64,000 nt of DNA from Neisseria sp. KEM232 (GTDB taxonomy: Bacteria; Pseudomonadota; Gammaproteobacteria; Burkholderiales; Neisseriaceae). Both the position numbers and the translations under genes were made by a program. Shown one piece after another: positions 37,522-45,714 of the stretch; the stretch's first letter is position 1, and every line of letters begins with the position of its first letter. A model generated the notes under the pieces. It was not told the origin of the DNA. It ran no database searches and saw nothing but the letters and a program-made list of their open reading frames with translations. The stretch spans positions 1,798,001 through 1,862,000 of the forward strand of contig NZ_CP022527.1 in NCBI RefSeq assembly GCF_002237445.1, in the 5' to 3' direction.

Positions 37522-37839
37522 ATGCACTATTTCAGCCTCCACAGCGAAGACCAAACCCATATCGGCTTTTTCGTCATGACCGGCGATGAAGAACACGAAA
37601 GCCCGCCGCAGTCCGGACAATTCCTTGTCAAACTGCAAAGCGAAACCCCGCCGCCTGCTGCCGCAGAACGCGCCCTCGCCCCCTTCCAAGACAGCGAAGC
37701 CGCAGGCATCTGGCGGCTGGAAAAAGACCGCGTCGGCCTCTACGCCGCCGACGGCACACCCGCTGGGCGCATCCGCGGCGAATACCTCAGCCTCGGCGGA
37801 CAAACCTTTATCCTTGAAGACCTTGCCGGAACATTCTGA
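37522..37839 (+). CDS. Small uncharacterised protein upstream of ccoS
   Basis: 105 residues, soluble, acidic. MHYFSLHSEDQTHIGFFVMT opens it, with GQFLVKLQSE, GIWRLEKDRVGLYAADG and GEYLSLGGQTFILEDL, suggesting a small beta-rich fold. Family not recognised. Its TGA shares one base with the ccoS ATG (TGATG), so translation is coupled to a cytochrome cbb3 assembly factor; a role near that oxidase is possible but unproven. No Shine-Dalgarno is evident. Confidence 0.6.
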   Translation: MHYFSLHSEDQTHIGFFVMTGDEEHESPPQSGQFLVKLQSETPPPAAAERALAPFQDSEAAGIWRLEKDRVGLYAADGTPAGRIRGEYLSLGGQTFILEDLAGTF

Positions 37840-38048
37840 TGGAAAGCATGTACATCCTCGTGCCGCTGAGCCTGATTCTCGGCGCGCTGATTATTTATTT
37901 CTTCTGGTGGTCGGGCAAAAGCGGCCAGTTCGACGACCTCGAAGGCCCTGCCCACCGCATCCTGATGGACGACGACAGCTACCGCGAACCCGAAAGGCCG
38001 TCTGAAACGCAGAGGCCGTCTGAAACAAGAGGGGAGGGCGGCAGATGA
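37839..38048 (+). CDS. ccoS: Cytochrome cbb3 oxidase maturation protein CcoS
   Basis: 69 residues: one membrane helix (SMYILVPLSLILGALIIYFFWWSG) followed by GQFDDLEGPAHRILMDDD, the CcoS/FixS signature. It is needed for cofactor insertion into the cbb3 oxidase. The C-terminal 18 residues are encoded by two tandem uptake sequences, giving RPSETQRPSET, beyond the conserved domain. Its stop overlaps the next gene as ATGA. Confidence 0.88.
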   Translation: MESMYILVPLSLILGALIIYFFWWSGKSGQFDDLEGPAHRILMDDDSYREPERPSETQRPSETRGEGGR

Positions 38049-39340
38049 ACGCCAAAAACAGCAGTTTCTCCTTTGCCAAAAGCCGCCGCTTCGCCCCGCT
38101 GTTCGGCACACAGTTTCTCGGCGCATTGAACGACAATCTGTTCAAAACCGCCCTCTTTGTCATGATCAGCTACCACGGCCTCGGCGCCAACGCCATTCTG
38201 CCGCCCGCGCAAATGCTCAACCTCGGCTCGCTGCTCTTCATCCTGCCGTATTTCCTGTTCTCCTCCGTCTCCGGCCAACTGAGCACCCGCTACGACAAAG
38301 CCCGCTTCGCACGCATCATCAAACTTTTGGAAATCCTCATCATGGCCGTTGCCGCCTACGGCTTTCACATCCAATCCGCGCCCCTGCTGCTGGCCATGCT
38401 CTTTTGCATGGGCGCGCAATCCACCCTGTTCGGCCCCCTCAAATACGCCATCCTGCCCGACTATCTCAACGACAAAGAACTGATGATGGGCAACAGCCTG
38501 ATCGAATCGGGCACCTTCCTCGCCATCCTCCTCGGCCAAATCCTCGGCACGGTACTTGCCGGCGCGCCGCACGCGCTGGTGATGGCGCTGGTCGTGCTGA
38601 TTGCCGCCGGCGGCACGGTCACAGCCTTTTTCATGCCCTACGTCGGCGCGAAAAACCCGCAGCAGCACATCGCCCCGAACATCGTCCGCAGCACCAAACA
38701 GCTCCTCAAAGACACCTTCGCGCAAAAAGAACTCTACACCGCCATCATCGGCATCTCCTGGTTCTGGCTCATCGGCGCGGTGTACACCACCCAGCTGCCC
38801 ACCTTCACGCAGAAACACCTCGGCGGCAACGACAACGTCTTCAACCTCATGCTCGCCCTCTTTTCCGTCGGCATCGCCGCAGGCTCGGTGCTGTGTAGCA
38901 AAATCAGCGGCCACCGCCTGCACCTGCGCCTCGTTTCCGCCGGCACCGTCGGCCTCACAGTTTTCGGCGTCCTGCTCGTCTGGCTTACCCACGGCCAACA
39001 CTACGACAGCACGCAACTCGAAGGCATCTTCTCCTTCCTCACCCGCGCCAACGCCTATCCCGTCATGGCCTGCATGATTGCCATCGGCTTTTTCGGCGGC
39101 TTTTTTTCCGTGCCCCTCTACACTTGGCTGCAAACCGCCAGCAGCGACGAATTCCGCGCCAACGCCGTCGCCGCCAACAACATCGTCAACGGCCTGTTTA
39201 TGGTGGCCGCCGCTATTTTCAGCGCCGTGCTGCTCTTTCTGTTCGACAGCATCGGCCTGCTTTATCTCGCCGTCGCCCTCGGCAACCTCGGCCTGCTGGC
39301 CTATCTGACAAAACTCGACCGCCGTTTCCTGCGCGGATAA
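38045..39340 (+). CDS. MFS transporter, LplT-like
   Basis: 431 residues with about twelve membrane helices. FGTQFLGALNDNLFKTALFVMI and GPLKYAILPDYLNDKELMMGNSLIE are characteristic of LplT-type lysophospholipid flippases, where they read GAFNDNxxK and PLKYA. In E. coli LplT works with the acyltransferase Aas; no Aas domain is fused here. Overlaps ccoS by four bases. Substrate assignment is from family only. Confidence 0.78.
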   Translation: MNAKNSSFSFAKSRRFAPLFGTQFLGALNDNLFKTALFVMISYHGLGANAILPPAQMLNLGSLLFILPYFLFSSVSGQLSTRYDKARFARIIKLLEILIMAVAAYGFHIQSAPLLLAMLFCMGAQSTLFGPLKYAILPDYLNDKELMMGNSLIESGTFLAILLGQILGTVLAGAPHALVMALVVLIAAGGTVTAFFMPYVGAKNPQQHIAPNIVRSTKQLLKDTFAQKELYTAIIGISWFWLIGAVYTTQLPTFTQKHLGGNDNVFNLMLALFSVGIAAGSVLCSKISGHRLHLRLVSAGTVGLTVFGVLLVWLTHGQHYDSTQLEGIFSFLTRANAYPVMACMIAIGFFGGFFSVPLYTWLQTASSDEFRANAVAANNIVNGLFMVAAAIFSAVLLFLFDSIGLLYLAVALGNLGLLAYLTKLDRRFLRG

Positions 39341-39354
39341 ACCGCTTACTAAAC

Positions 39355-39392
39355 TTTTCAGACGGCCTGCTTGATACAGGCCGTCTGAAAAA
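39355..39392 (+). terminator. Uptake-sequence hairpin after the MFS gene
   Basis: TTTTCAGACGGCCTG and CAGGCCGTCTGAAAA form a perfect inverted pair in the outward-facing order. A further uptake sequence immediately precedes the next ATG. Confidence 0.6.
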
Positions 39393-39454
39393 CCATATGG
39401 TCGTCTGAAAACCGCTTCCGCAACCGCAAGCACAACCGAGAAAGGCCGTCTGAA

Positions 39455-39805
39455 ATGACCGACTACATCCCCACCTTCCGCCGCCGCAAACTCAACGAAC
39501 CGGGCTTTCTGAAAAAACTCGCCCGCCACGCCGCCGACCTCGGCGCGCCCGTCGTGCGCCAGTTTTACGCCCTCTACTACCTCTACCGCTCGCCGCAAAC
39601 CCCGGCCAAAGCCAAACTCATCATCGCCGCCGCGCTGCTGTATTTCGTCAGCCCCATCGACAGTATCCCCGACCTGCTCCTGCCCTTGGGTTTTACCGAC
39701 GACGTCGCCGTCCTCACGCTGGCCTATGCGCAAATCAAAGCCTACCTCACCGAAGACATCCTCAGCCGCGCCCAAACCGCCGCCGACGAACTGCTGCGCC
39801 GCTGA
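39455..39805 (+). CDS. DUF1232 family protein
   Basis: 116 residues. The core YFVSPIDSIPDLLLPLGFTDDVAVL is the DUF1232 (YkvA) signature, a short hydrophobic hairpin with conserved Pro-Asp. The function of the family is unknown; proteins are usually membrane associated. An uptake sequence ends one base before the ATG and replaces any Shine-Dalgarno. Confidence 0.78.
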   Translation: MTDYIPTFRRRKLNEPGFLKKLARHAADLGAPVVRQFYALYYLYRSPQTPAKAKLIIAAALLYFVSPIDSIPDLLLPLGFTDDVAVLTLAYAQIKAYLTEDILSRAQTAADELLRR

Positions 39806-40190
39806 ATCCGTGCCAAAAGGCTGTTCCCGCCTTCGCGGGCATGACGTTTCTGAAACGCTTTCAGACGGCCTCCTGCCTTTCGGCGGCGGATTTTGATTTC
39901 GCCATACCCCGCCCGCGCCGCAAACCCGAAAGGCCGTCTGAAAAACATTTTTCAGACGGCCTTTCGGGTTTTCACTTCGTCGAAGCCGCGCTTTCAGAAA
40001 CGTCATGCCCGCGAAGGCGGGAACGGCCTTTTGGCGTCCGCGCCGCCCGTGCGCGTGGCGCAAACGGATACGGAATGATAAAATTTCGCACCAAGCGGGC
40101 AGACTGTTTCAGACGGCCTGCCCGTTTTTCTAACGCAGCTCCAACGAAGCCAAAACCTCCTTCCCTTTTTCCCATTTTCACAAGCAAACC
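39806..40190. repeat. Repeat-filled intergenic region with perfect hairpin
   Basis: 385 bp without a gene. A dRS3-like module with an uptake sequence lies at 39819-39870. A perfect inverted repeat with 21-bp arms and a 2-base loop lies at 39925-39968 (CCCGAAAGGCCGTCTGAAAA and its complement). A full composite copy (AACTTCGTTGAA-like module plus dRS3-like module) lies at 39969-40030, and a partial copy near 40133-40160. No clear promoter for the ABC permease; AATGATAAAATT near 40074 is a possible -10. Confidence 0.7.
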
Positions 40191-41129
40191 ATGAAACCCC
40201 GCACCATCATTCTTGCCCTTCTCTTTACCGCCGCCGCCGTTTATTTCTGCTGCGGCATCGGCTTTGGCGGCTGGGCATCGCCGCTGGAAATGGACGATAC
40301 CGTCCGCCAAATCCGCCTGCCGCGCATCTATACCGCGCTCTTGGTCGGCGCGGGGCTGGCCGCTTCGGGCGCGGCTTTGCAGGCTTTGTTTGAAAACCCG
40401 CTGGCCGATCCCAGCCTGATCGGTACGTCGGGCGGCGCGGCTTTGGGCGTGATTTCGGTGATTGCGCTCGGCGGCGGCGCGGTGAGCGTGCCGGTGGCCG
40501 CGTTTGGCGGCGCGCTGGGCGTGTGCCTGCTGATTTTGGCCGTGCACCGCTTGGTGGGCGGCGGAACGCTGGGGCTGCTGGTGTTGGGTTTCGTATTGAG
40601 CGCGTTTGCAGGCGCGGCGGTGAGCATGATTATGTTTCTGGCCGACGACCAAACGCTCCGCAGCGCAACCAACTGGCTGGCGGGCAGCCTGTCGGAAGCG
40701 GGCTTTGCCTCGCCTGCGCTGGCTCTGTGTTCGATGCTGCCGGGCTTTGCGCTGCTGCTTTTGGCCGGGCGGCGGCTCGATGTGTTGATGACGGGCGAGG
40801 ACACGGCGGTGAGCATGGGCGTATCGGTCGGCCGCGTGCGTGTGCAAACCGTCATCGGCGCGGCGCTGATGACCGGCGGCGCGGTGTCGCTGGCGGGCGT
40901 GATCGGCTTTCTCGGCATGATGATTCCCAACGTGCTCACGCAGGCCGTCGGCGGCGGACGCAGCCGCCTTACCGCGCTGTCGGCCTGGGTGGGCGCGGTG
41001 TTTCTGATGATAGTGGACGGCATCTCGCGCTGGCTTACCTATCCCGTCGATTTGCCCGTGGGCATCGTGATTGCCCTGCTCGGCGGGCCGTTTTTCATGT
41101 ACCTCTTTATCCGCCCCATCCAACGCTAA
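40191..41129 (+). CDS. FecCD-family iron/cobalamin-type ABC permease
   Basis: 312 residues, about nine or ten membrane helices. RQIRLPRIYTALLVGAGLAASGAALQALFENPLADPSLIGTSGG is the FecCD/BtuC signature, and GVIGFLGMMIPN with HxxR-like loops marks the cytoplasmic ATPase contact. It imports a siderophore, haem or B12 with the ATPase encoded next. No substrate-binding protein gene or TonB receptor lies nearby, so the ligand is unknown. Confidence 0.88.
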   Translation: MKPRTIILALLFTAAAVYFCCGIGFGGWASPLEMDDTVRQIRLPRIYTALLVGAGLAASGAALQALFENPLADPSLIGTSGGAALGVISVIALGGGAVSVPVAAFGGALGVCLLILAVHRLVGGGTLGLLVLGFVLSAFAGAAVSMIMFLADDQTLRSATNWLAGSLSEAGFASPALALCSMLPGFALLLLAGRRLDVLMTGEDTAVSMGVSVGRVRVQTVIGAALMTGGAVSLAGVIGFLGMMIPNVLTQAVGGGRSRLTALSAWVGAVFLMIVDGISRWLTYPVDLPVGIVIALLGGPFFMYLFIRPIQR

Positions 41130-41150
41130 TTTTCAGACGGCCTCATTACC

Positions 41151-41879
41151 ATGAAAACCACATTCCAAGTCCGCAACCTTCACGTTGCCGTAAAAGGCAA
41201 AACCCTGCTCTCCATCGACGCGCTCGATTTCCCCGCCGGACTGACCACCGCCGTTATCGGCCCCAACGGCGCGGGCAAATCCAGCCTGCTGCGCGCCCTT
41301 ATCGGCCAAACCGGCCAAGGCGAAATCCTGCTGCACGGCGCACCCGCCGCCCCGCAAGTGCGCCTGGGACGCGCCGCCTGGGTCGGCCAACACGGCCGCT
41401 ACAATATGCCCATGAGCGTGCGCGGCTACATCGCGCTGGCAGCCTACGCTAAAAAAGGCCGTCTGAACGACAAAGCCGCCGCCGCGCTCTTGGATTATTT
41501 CGATTTGGCCGGGCTGGCCGACAAACGCATCGGCCGTCTCTCCGGCGGCGAGCAGCAACGCGCCAACATCATCCGCGCCCTGTTGCAGGACGCACCCGTA
41601 TTGCTGCTCGACGAACCGTGCAACCACCTCGACATCCGCCACCAACACCGCCTGATGCAGCATCTGGAGCAGCAAAAAACCGCCATGAGTGCCATCATGG
41701 TGTTGCACGATCTCAACCTCGCCGCCCGTTATGCCGACCATATCGTATTGATGAACAAAGGCAAAGTTGTCGAATCGGGCGACACCGCCGCCGTGATGCG
41801 TCCCGAACTGCTCGAAGCTGTGTACGGCTGGCCGATACGCCGCTGCGAAGACGAACACGGGCTGTATTTCAGAAGCTGA
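41151..41879 (+). CDS. FecE/BtuD-type ABC transporter ATPase
   Basis: 242 residues. Walker A GPNGAGKSS (about 38-46), signature LSGGEQQRANIIRALL, Walker B VLLLDEPCNHLDIRHQ, H-loop VLHDLNLAARYADH. This is the energising subunit for the permease 21 bases upstream. An uptake sequence falls in the gap between the two genes and another inside the coding region. No binding protein is present. Confidence 0.9.
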   Translation: MKTTFQVRNLHVAVKGKTLLSIDALDFPAGLTTAVIGPNGAGKSSLLRALIGQTGQGEILLHGAPAAPQVRLGRAAWVGQHGRYNMPMSVRGYIALAAYAKKGRLNDKAAAALLDYFDLAGLADKRIGRLSGGEQQRANIIRALLQDAPVLLLDEPCNHLDIRHQHRLMQHLEQQKTAMSAIMVLHDLNLAARYADHIVLMNKGKVVESGDTAAVMRPELLEAVYGWPIRRCEDEHGLYFRS

Positions 41880-41913
41880 TTTTTTATACTCTGCCGCAGC
41901 GGCAGAGACGCAG

Positions 41914-41958
41914 AAAGGCCGTCTGAAAACCTCAAAAAGGATTTTCAGACGGCCTTTT
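41914..41958. terminator. Uptake-sequence terminator after the ABC genes
   Basis: AAAGGCCGTCTGAAAACC pairs with ATTTTCAGACGGCCTTTT. A second small stem CTCTGCCGC/GCGGCAGAG lies just before it at 41890-41908. Confidence 0.7.
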
Positions 41959-41980
41959 GCTGCTTGGGACGAATCCGCGC

Positions 41981-42039
41981 TTTCGCTTCGTTGAAACTGC
42001 GCTTTCGGAAACGTCGTTCCCGCGAAGGCGGGAACGGCT
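41981..42039. repeat. Composite modular repeat (both modules)
   Basis: CTTCGTTGAAACTGCGCTTTC followed by GGAAACGTCGTTCCCGCGAA and GGCGGGAACGGC. The AACTTCGTTGAA-like module and the dRS3-like module are fused head to tail exactly as at 39969 and 43631. Confidence 0.65.
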
Positions 42040-43578
42040 TCAGCCGAACAGCCCGGCCACTTTCACGCCCGTCATAACGATGCCGTAGGCCAGCGGCACG
42101 CAGACAATCAGCCAGCGCAGCTTCACGCGGCCGCCGCTGTGGGCGATTTCCTCCGCCGCCTGCGCCGCTTCTTCAAACGCGCTTTCGGCGGGCACTTGGT
42201 GCGGGATGCGGTAGCGGCTGCCGTCGGCATGGTGTTTTTCGTTAACCGGCCGCACGAGCAGGTTGCAGACAAGGCCGGCAATCAGCAGGGCGGCCATGAT
42301 GTACATGGTGACGCTGTATGCCTGCGCGGGCGGCACGCCGCCGTCGATCTGGCTTTGGCGGATGTAGTTCACCAGCACCGGGCCGAGCACGGCGGCGGTC
42401 GACCAGGCCAAGAGCACGCGCCCGTGTATCGCGCCCACTTCCAGCGTGCCGAACAGGTCTTTGATGTAAACGGGCATGGCCGCGAAGCCGCCGCCGTACA
42501 TGGAAATGATGATGCAGAAGCCGATGATGAACAGCGTTTTGCTGCCGCTTTCGCCCAGCGCGGGGATGGCGAAATAGAGCAGGGCGCCGAGGATGAAAAA
42601 CAGGTTGTAGGTGGGCTTGCGGCCGAGGCGGTCGGAAATGCTCGACCAGAAAAAGCGTCCGCCCATATTGAACAGGCTCAGCAGGCCGACAAAGCCCGCC
42701 GCCGCCGCCGCACCCACCGCCGCGCCTTCGCCGACGGAGTGCACGGAAAACATTTCCTGAATCATTACCGAAGCCTGTCCGAGCACGCCGATGCCGGCGG
42801 TGACGTTCAGGCACAGTATCCAAAACAGCAGGTAAAACTGCGGCGTTTTCACTGCCTGCGCGGCGGTAACGTGGTTGGCGCTCACCAGCTTTTTCGCCGC
42901 TTTGGGCACAAAACCCGCCGGTTTCCAGTCGGACGCGGGCACGCGGATAGCGAACACGCCGAACATCATAAACACGAAATAAAACGCGCCGAGTACGAGA
43001 AAAGTCTCCGCCACGCCGACGGACGAGGGCGTTTTGAAAAAGTCCATCAGCGCTACCGAGAGCGGCGAGGCCAGCATCGCTCCGCCGCCGAAGCCCATAA
43101 TCGCCAGCCCTGTTGCCATGCCCGGCTTGTCGGGAAACCATTTCATCAGCGTCGAAACGGGGCCGATGTAGCCCAAGCCCAGCCCCACGCCGCCGAGTAC
43201 GCCGTTGCCCAGATAGAGCAGCCACAGATTGTGTTCGCGCACGCCGATGGCGGAAACGAGAAAGCCCAGCCCGAAGCAGATAGCGGCGACAAACATCGCC
43301 TTGCGCGGGCCGACGCGTTCCATCCAGGTGCCGAACAGCGCGGCCGACGCGCCCAGCACCGCCAGCGCGATGCTGAACACCCAGCCGACGGTGGCCAGCG
43401 ACCAGTCGCCGGGCGCGGATTCACTGATGCCGAGGATTTTGGTGAGCGGCGCGTTGAATACGGAATAGGCGTAAATCTGGCCGATGGAAAGGTGAACCGC
43501 CAGCGCGGCGGGCGGCACCAGCCAGCGGTTGAAACCCGCGGGGGCGACGGTGCGCGATTTGTCGAGGAAGGAAGCCAT
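42040..43578 (-). CDS. OFA-family MFS transporter (oxalate/formate antiporter type)
   Basis: 512 residues with about twelve membrane helices. AVHLSIGQIYAYSVFNAPL, WSLATVGWVFSIALAVLGASAALFG, GGVGLGLGYIGPVSTLMKWFPDKPGMATGLAIMGFG and DRLGRKPTYNLFFILGA are typical of the OFA family, which carries small monocarboxylates or dicarboxylates. The E. coli relative is YhjX. The substrate is not evident. Start chosen at 43578 (MASFLDKSRTVAPAGFNRW) as in homologues; upstream in-frame sequence runs into the repeat at 43631. Confidence 0.85.
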   Translation of the reverse strand: MASFLDKSRTVAPAGFNRWLVPPAALAVHLSIGQIYAYSVFNAPLTKILGISESAPGDWSLATVGWVFSIALAVLGASAALFGTWMERVGPRKAMFVAAICFGLGFLVSAIGVREHNLWLLYLGNGVLGGVGLGLGYIGPVSTLMKWFPDKPGMATGLAIMGFGGGAMLASPLSVALMDFFKTPSSVGVAETFLVLGAFYFVFMMFGVFAIRVPASDWKPAGFVPKAAKKLVSANHVTAAQAVKTPQFYLLFWILCLNVTAGIGVLGQASVMIQEMFSVHSVGEGAAVGAAAAAGFVGLLSLFNMGGRFFWSSISDRLGRKPTYNLFFILGALLYFAIPALGESGSKTLFIIGFCIIISMYGGGFAAMPVYIKDLFGTLEVGAIHGRVLLAWSTAAVLGPVLVNYIRQSQIDGGVPPAQAYSVTMYIMAALLIAGLVCNLLVRPVNEKHHADGSRYRIPHQVPAESAFEEAAQAAEEIAHSGGRVKLRWLIVCVPLAYGIVMTGVKVAGLFG

Positions 43579-43630
43579 GTTTGAGGAGTGTGTGTGTTGG
43601 TTGTCGGGAAGAGGCCGTCTGAAAGCTGCG

Positions 43631-43693
43631 TTTGAACTTCGTTGAAGCTGCGCTTTCAGAAACGTCATTCCCGCCGAGGCGGGAACGGCCTTT
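43631..43693. repeat. Composite modular repeat (both modules)
   Basis: TTGAACTTCGTTGAAGCTGC, GCTTTCAG, then AAACGTCATTCCCGCCGAGG and CGGGAACGGCC. It is preceded by a standard uptake sequence. Confidence 0.65.
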
Positions 43694-43797
43694 ATTCTAA
43701 TCGCTTACGCCGCTCGGCATGATGAAATATCTTGCACTGCAAAATGACCGGAATTTGTATACAAACTGTGCACCCGCAGCGGCGGGGCAGGGCGGCC

Positions 43798-44184
43798 TTA
43801 TTCCGTTTCCCCGATAAAGCTGCCGCGCTCGACCACCGCGCGGTTGCCCCATTCGGTGAGCGCGGCGAGCACGGGCAGGAAGCTTGCGCCGAACGGCGTG
43901 AGCGCGTATTCGGTTTTCAGCGGCGGCCTGCTGCCGAACACTTGGCGCGATACCAGCCCGTCGCGCTCGAGCTGTTTCAGGCTGCGGCTCAACACGGCTT
44001 CCGTGGCGTCGCGCAGATGCGCGTGCAGCTCGCCGAAGCGTTTGGCGCCGTCCTGCAAGTGGTAGAGGATAACGGCCTTCCATTTGCCGCCGACCAAATC
44101 CATTGTCACACTCAGCGTGCAGGGATAGGTTTTGCCGTTGAAACCGAAGGCGCCGCTTCTGCATTCCGTTTTTGTGTGTTCCAT
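43798..44184 (-). CDS. HxlR-family transcriptional regulator
   Basis: 128 residues from ATG 44184. Winged helix core VTMDLVGGKWKAVILYHLQDGAKRFGELHAHL and LSRSLKQLERDGLVSRQVF with PLKTEYALTPFGASFLPVL is the HxlR signature. Cysteines Cys8 and Cys22 lie near the N-terminus; in relatives such as YodB an N-terminal cysteine senses quinones or disulphide stress. Divergent from an NAD(P)H oxidoreductase gene with a palindrome between them, the usual arrangement for autorepression and control of the neighbour. Confidence 0.9.
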   Translation of the reverse strand: MEHTKTECRSGAFGFNGKTYPCTLSVTMDLVGGKWKAVILYHLQDGAKRFGELHAHLRDATEAVLSRSLKQLERDGLVSRQVFGSRPPLKTEYALTPFGASFLPVLAALTEWGNRAVVERGSFIGETE

Positions 44185-44191
44185 TTTTCCC

Positions 44192-44211
44192 AACTATACA
44201 AAAGGATAGTT
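44192..44211. promoter_or_regulatory. Palindromic operator between hxlR and oxidoreductase gene
   Basis: AACTAT, eight bases, ATAGTT. The inverted repeat lies 8 bases before the hxlR ATG and 66 bases before the divergent GTG, where an HxlR-type dimer would bind. Confidence 0.6.
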
Positions 44212-44277
44212 ATTGAACCGACTGCGGCCGCTGCCTACAATCCGCGCCGTTTCCAACGCAAACCGAAAGGACAAACC

Positions 44278-44832
44278 GTGGCACTCGTTATTTTAGCCCA
44301 TCCCGATTTTCAAAAATCCGTCGCCAACAAGGCCGTTATCGAGCACCTCAAAGCCGCGCGTCCCGGCGACGAAATCCGCGACATCGCCGCGCTCTATCCC
44401 GATTACCGCATCGACGCCGCAGCCGAGCAGCAGGCTTTGACGCGCCATCAAACCGTTGTTTTCCAATACCCGATGTACTGGTACAACATGCCCGCGATTT
44501 TGAAACAATACTTCGACAGCGTGTTTACCTACGGCTTTGCCTACGGCACGGGCGGCGACAAACTCAAAGGCCGCCACTTCGTGCCGAGCATCACCATCGG
44601 CTCGCCCGAAGAAGACTACCGCGCCGACGGCATCGCCCATTTCCGTGTCGGCGAGTTGTGCAAAAACATCGAACAAACAGCCTACTACGCGCAGATGAAC
44701 TATATCGATCCCTTTTATTTCCACGGCACGTCGCCTGCGCTGTATACGCCCGAACAGGTGGCGGCCAAAGCGCAAAGCTGCGCGGGAGATTTGGTGTCGC
44801 TGCTGTCCGAACTGGACAAAAAGGCCGTTTGA
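44278..44832 (+). CDS. NAD(P)H-dependent oxidoreductase, flavodoxin-like (KefF/MdaB type)
   Basis: 184 residues from a GTG start with GAAAGGA upstream. LVILAHPDFQKSVANKAVIEHL and VVFQYPMYWYNMPAILKQYFDSVFTYGFAYG, then KLKGRHFVPSITIGSPEEDY, are typical of FMN quinone reductases of the flavodoxin-like family. Likely two-electron reduction of quinones or electrophiles, controlled by the adjacent HxlR regulator. The stop lies in a degenerate uptake sequence (AGGCCGTTTGAA). Confidence 0.88.
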   Translation: MALVILAHPDFQKSVANKAVIEHLKAARPGDEIRDIAALYPDYRIDAAAEQQALTRHQTVVFQYPMYWYNMPAILKQYFDSVFTYGFAYGTGGDKLKGRHFVPSITIGSPEEDYRADGIAHFRVGELCKNIEQTAYYAQMNYIDPFYFHGTSPALYTPEQVAAKAQSCAGDLVSLLSELDKKAV

Positions 44833-44913
44833 AAACAAAGCTCCGATAAGGTGCAACCATATAGGCAGAGACCGTCTGAAACGCTTTCAGACGGCCTTTT
44901 GTTTTCAGTGCCG

Positions 44914-45714
44914 CTACGGCTGCTCCTCTGCGGCCACCGCCTGCGCCCCTGCCGCCAGCCAGTCTGCGCCGTATTGAGCCGCCGTGTCCGCGTCGGTGCT
45001 GACAACCAGCGGTACGGGCGTGCCTGCGTGCAGGGTATCGAGCAAGGTTTGCGCGTCGGCATGCGTGCCGACGTGCCAGACAATCACGTCGGCCACATCC
45101 AGCAAACGGGCAAAATCGGCCGCATTATCCACCGCCAGCCACAGGCTTTCGGCAGCGCTCGGGCGGCCGTCTGAAAGGTATTCGGCGGCGGTCAGCAGCA
45201 GGTTTTTGTCCTCTGCCGCCGCACGGGTTGGCGGCACGGCGCGGTATGCGCCTGCGGCGTTTGCGCCGTAAAACCCGTCTTTCAGACGGCCTGTCAGCGC
45301 GGTGGGCACGGACAGGGCTTTGAGCAAAGCGCCGTTGGCGGGCAGCATGGGCGACACGGTAAAATCTCCCGCCTTCTGCCACGCCCAGCTCTGGCCTTCT
45401 TTGGCCTGTATACCGCCCGCCCAGCCGTCGGCGGGCACGCGGAAAAAGTGCAGGCGCACGCGGGCGTGTTCGTAGGAATGGATTTTCACCAGCCAGGGCA
45501 GGGCGCGGCGGATGTCTATGCCCAGCTCTTCGGCAAACTCGCGTTTGAGCGCATCCGCCGCGCTCTCGCCCGCTTCGACCTTGCCGCCGGCAAATTCCCA
45601 GTAGCCCGCGTAAGGTTTGCCTGCGGGGCGGGAGGAGAGGAGGAATTCGCCGTTTTCGTTGAAAACGATGCCGGCGGCAACTTCGAGCAGGGGGCGGGTG
45701 TCTGTTGCGCTCAT
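44914..45714 (-). CDS. mutT: Nudix hydrolase (MutT type) with C-terminal thiamine-phosphate-synthase-like region
   Basis: 266 residues. Nudix box GGKVEAGESAADALKREFAEELGID (43-67) in a MutT-like N-terminal domain (about 1-130). The C-terminal half (SLWLAVDNAADFARLLDVADVIVWHV ... PVPLVVSTDADTAAQYGADWLAAGAQAVA) resembles the TIM-barrel end of thiamine monophosphate synthase. This fusion is known in gamma- and beta-proteobacteria as a longer MutT form. The first part would remove 8-oxo-dGTP; the role of the shortened second part is unknown. Confidence 0.82.
   Translation of the reverse strand: MSATDTRPLLEVAAGIVFNENGEFLLSSRPAGKPYAGYWEFAGGKVEAGESAADALKREFAEELGIDIRRALPWLVKIHSYEHARVRLHFFRVPADGWAGGIQAKEGQSWAWQKAGDFTVSPMLPANGALLKALSVPTALTGRLKDGFYGANAAGAYRAVPPTRAAAEDKNLLLTAAEYLSDGRPSAAESLWLAVDNAADFARLLDVADVIVWHVGTHADAQTLLDTLHAGTPVPLVVSTDADTAAQYGADWLAAGAQAVAAEEQP

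Noticed and set aside
41881..41908. Small stem CTCTGCCGC/GCGGCAGAG as the main terminator of the ABC genes
   Set aside because: No T tract follows the stem; the larger uptake-sequence hairpin just after it is the better candidate.
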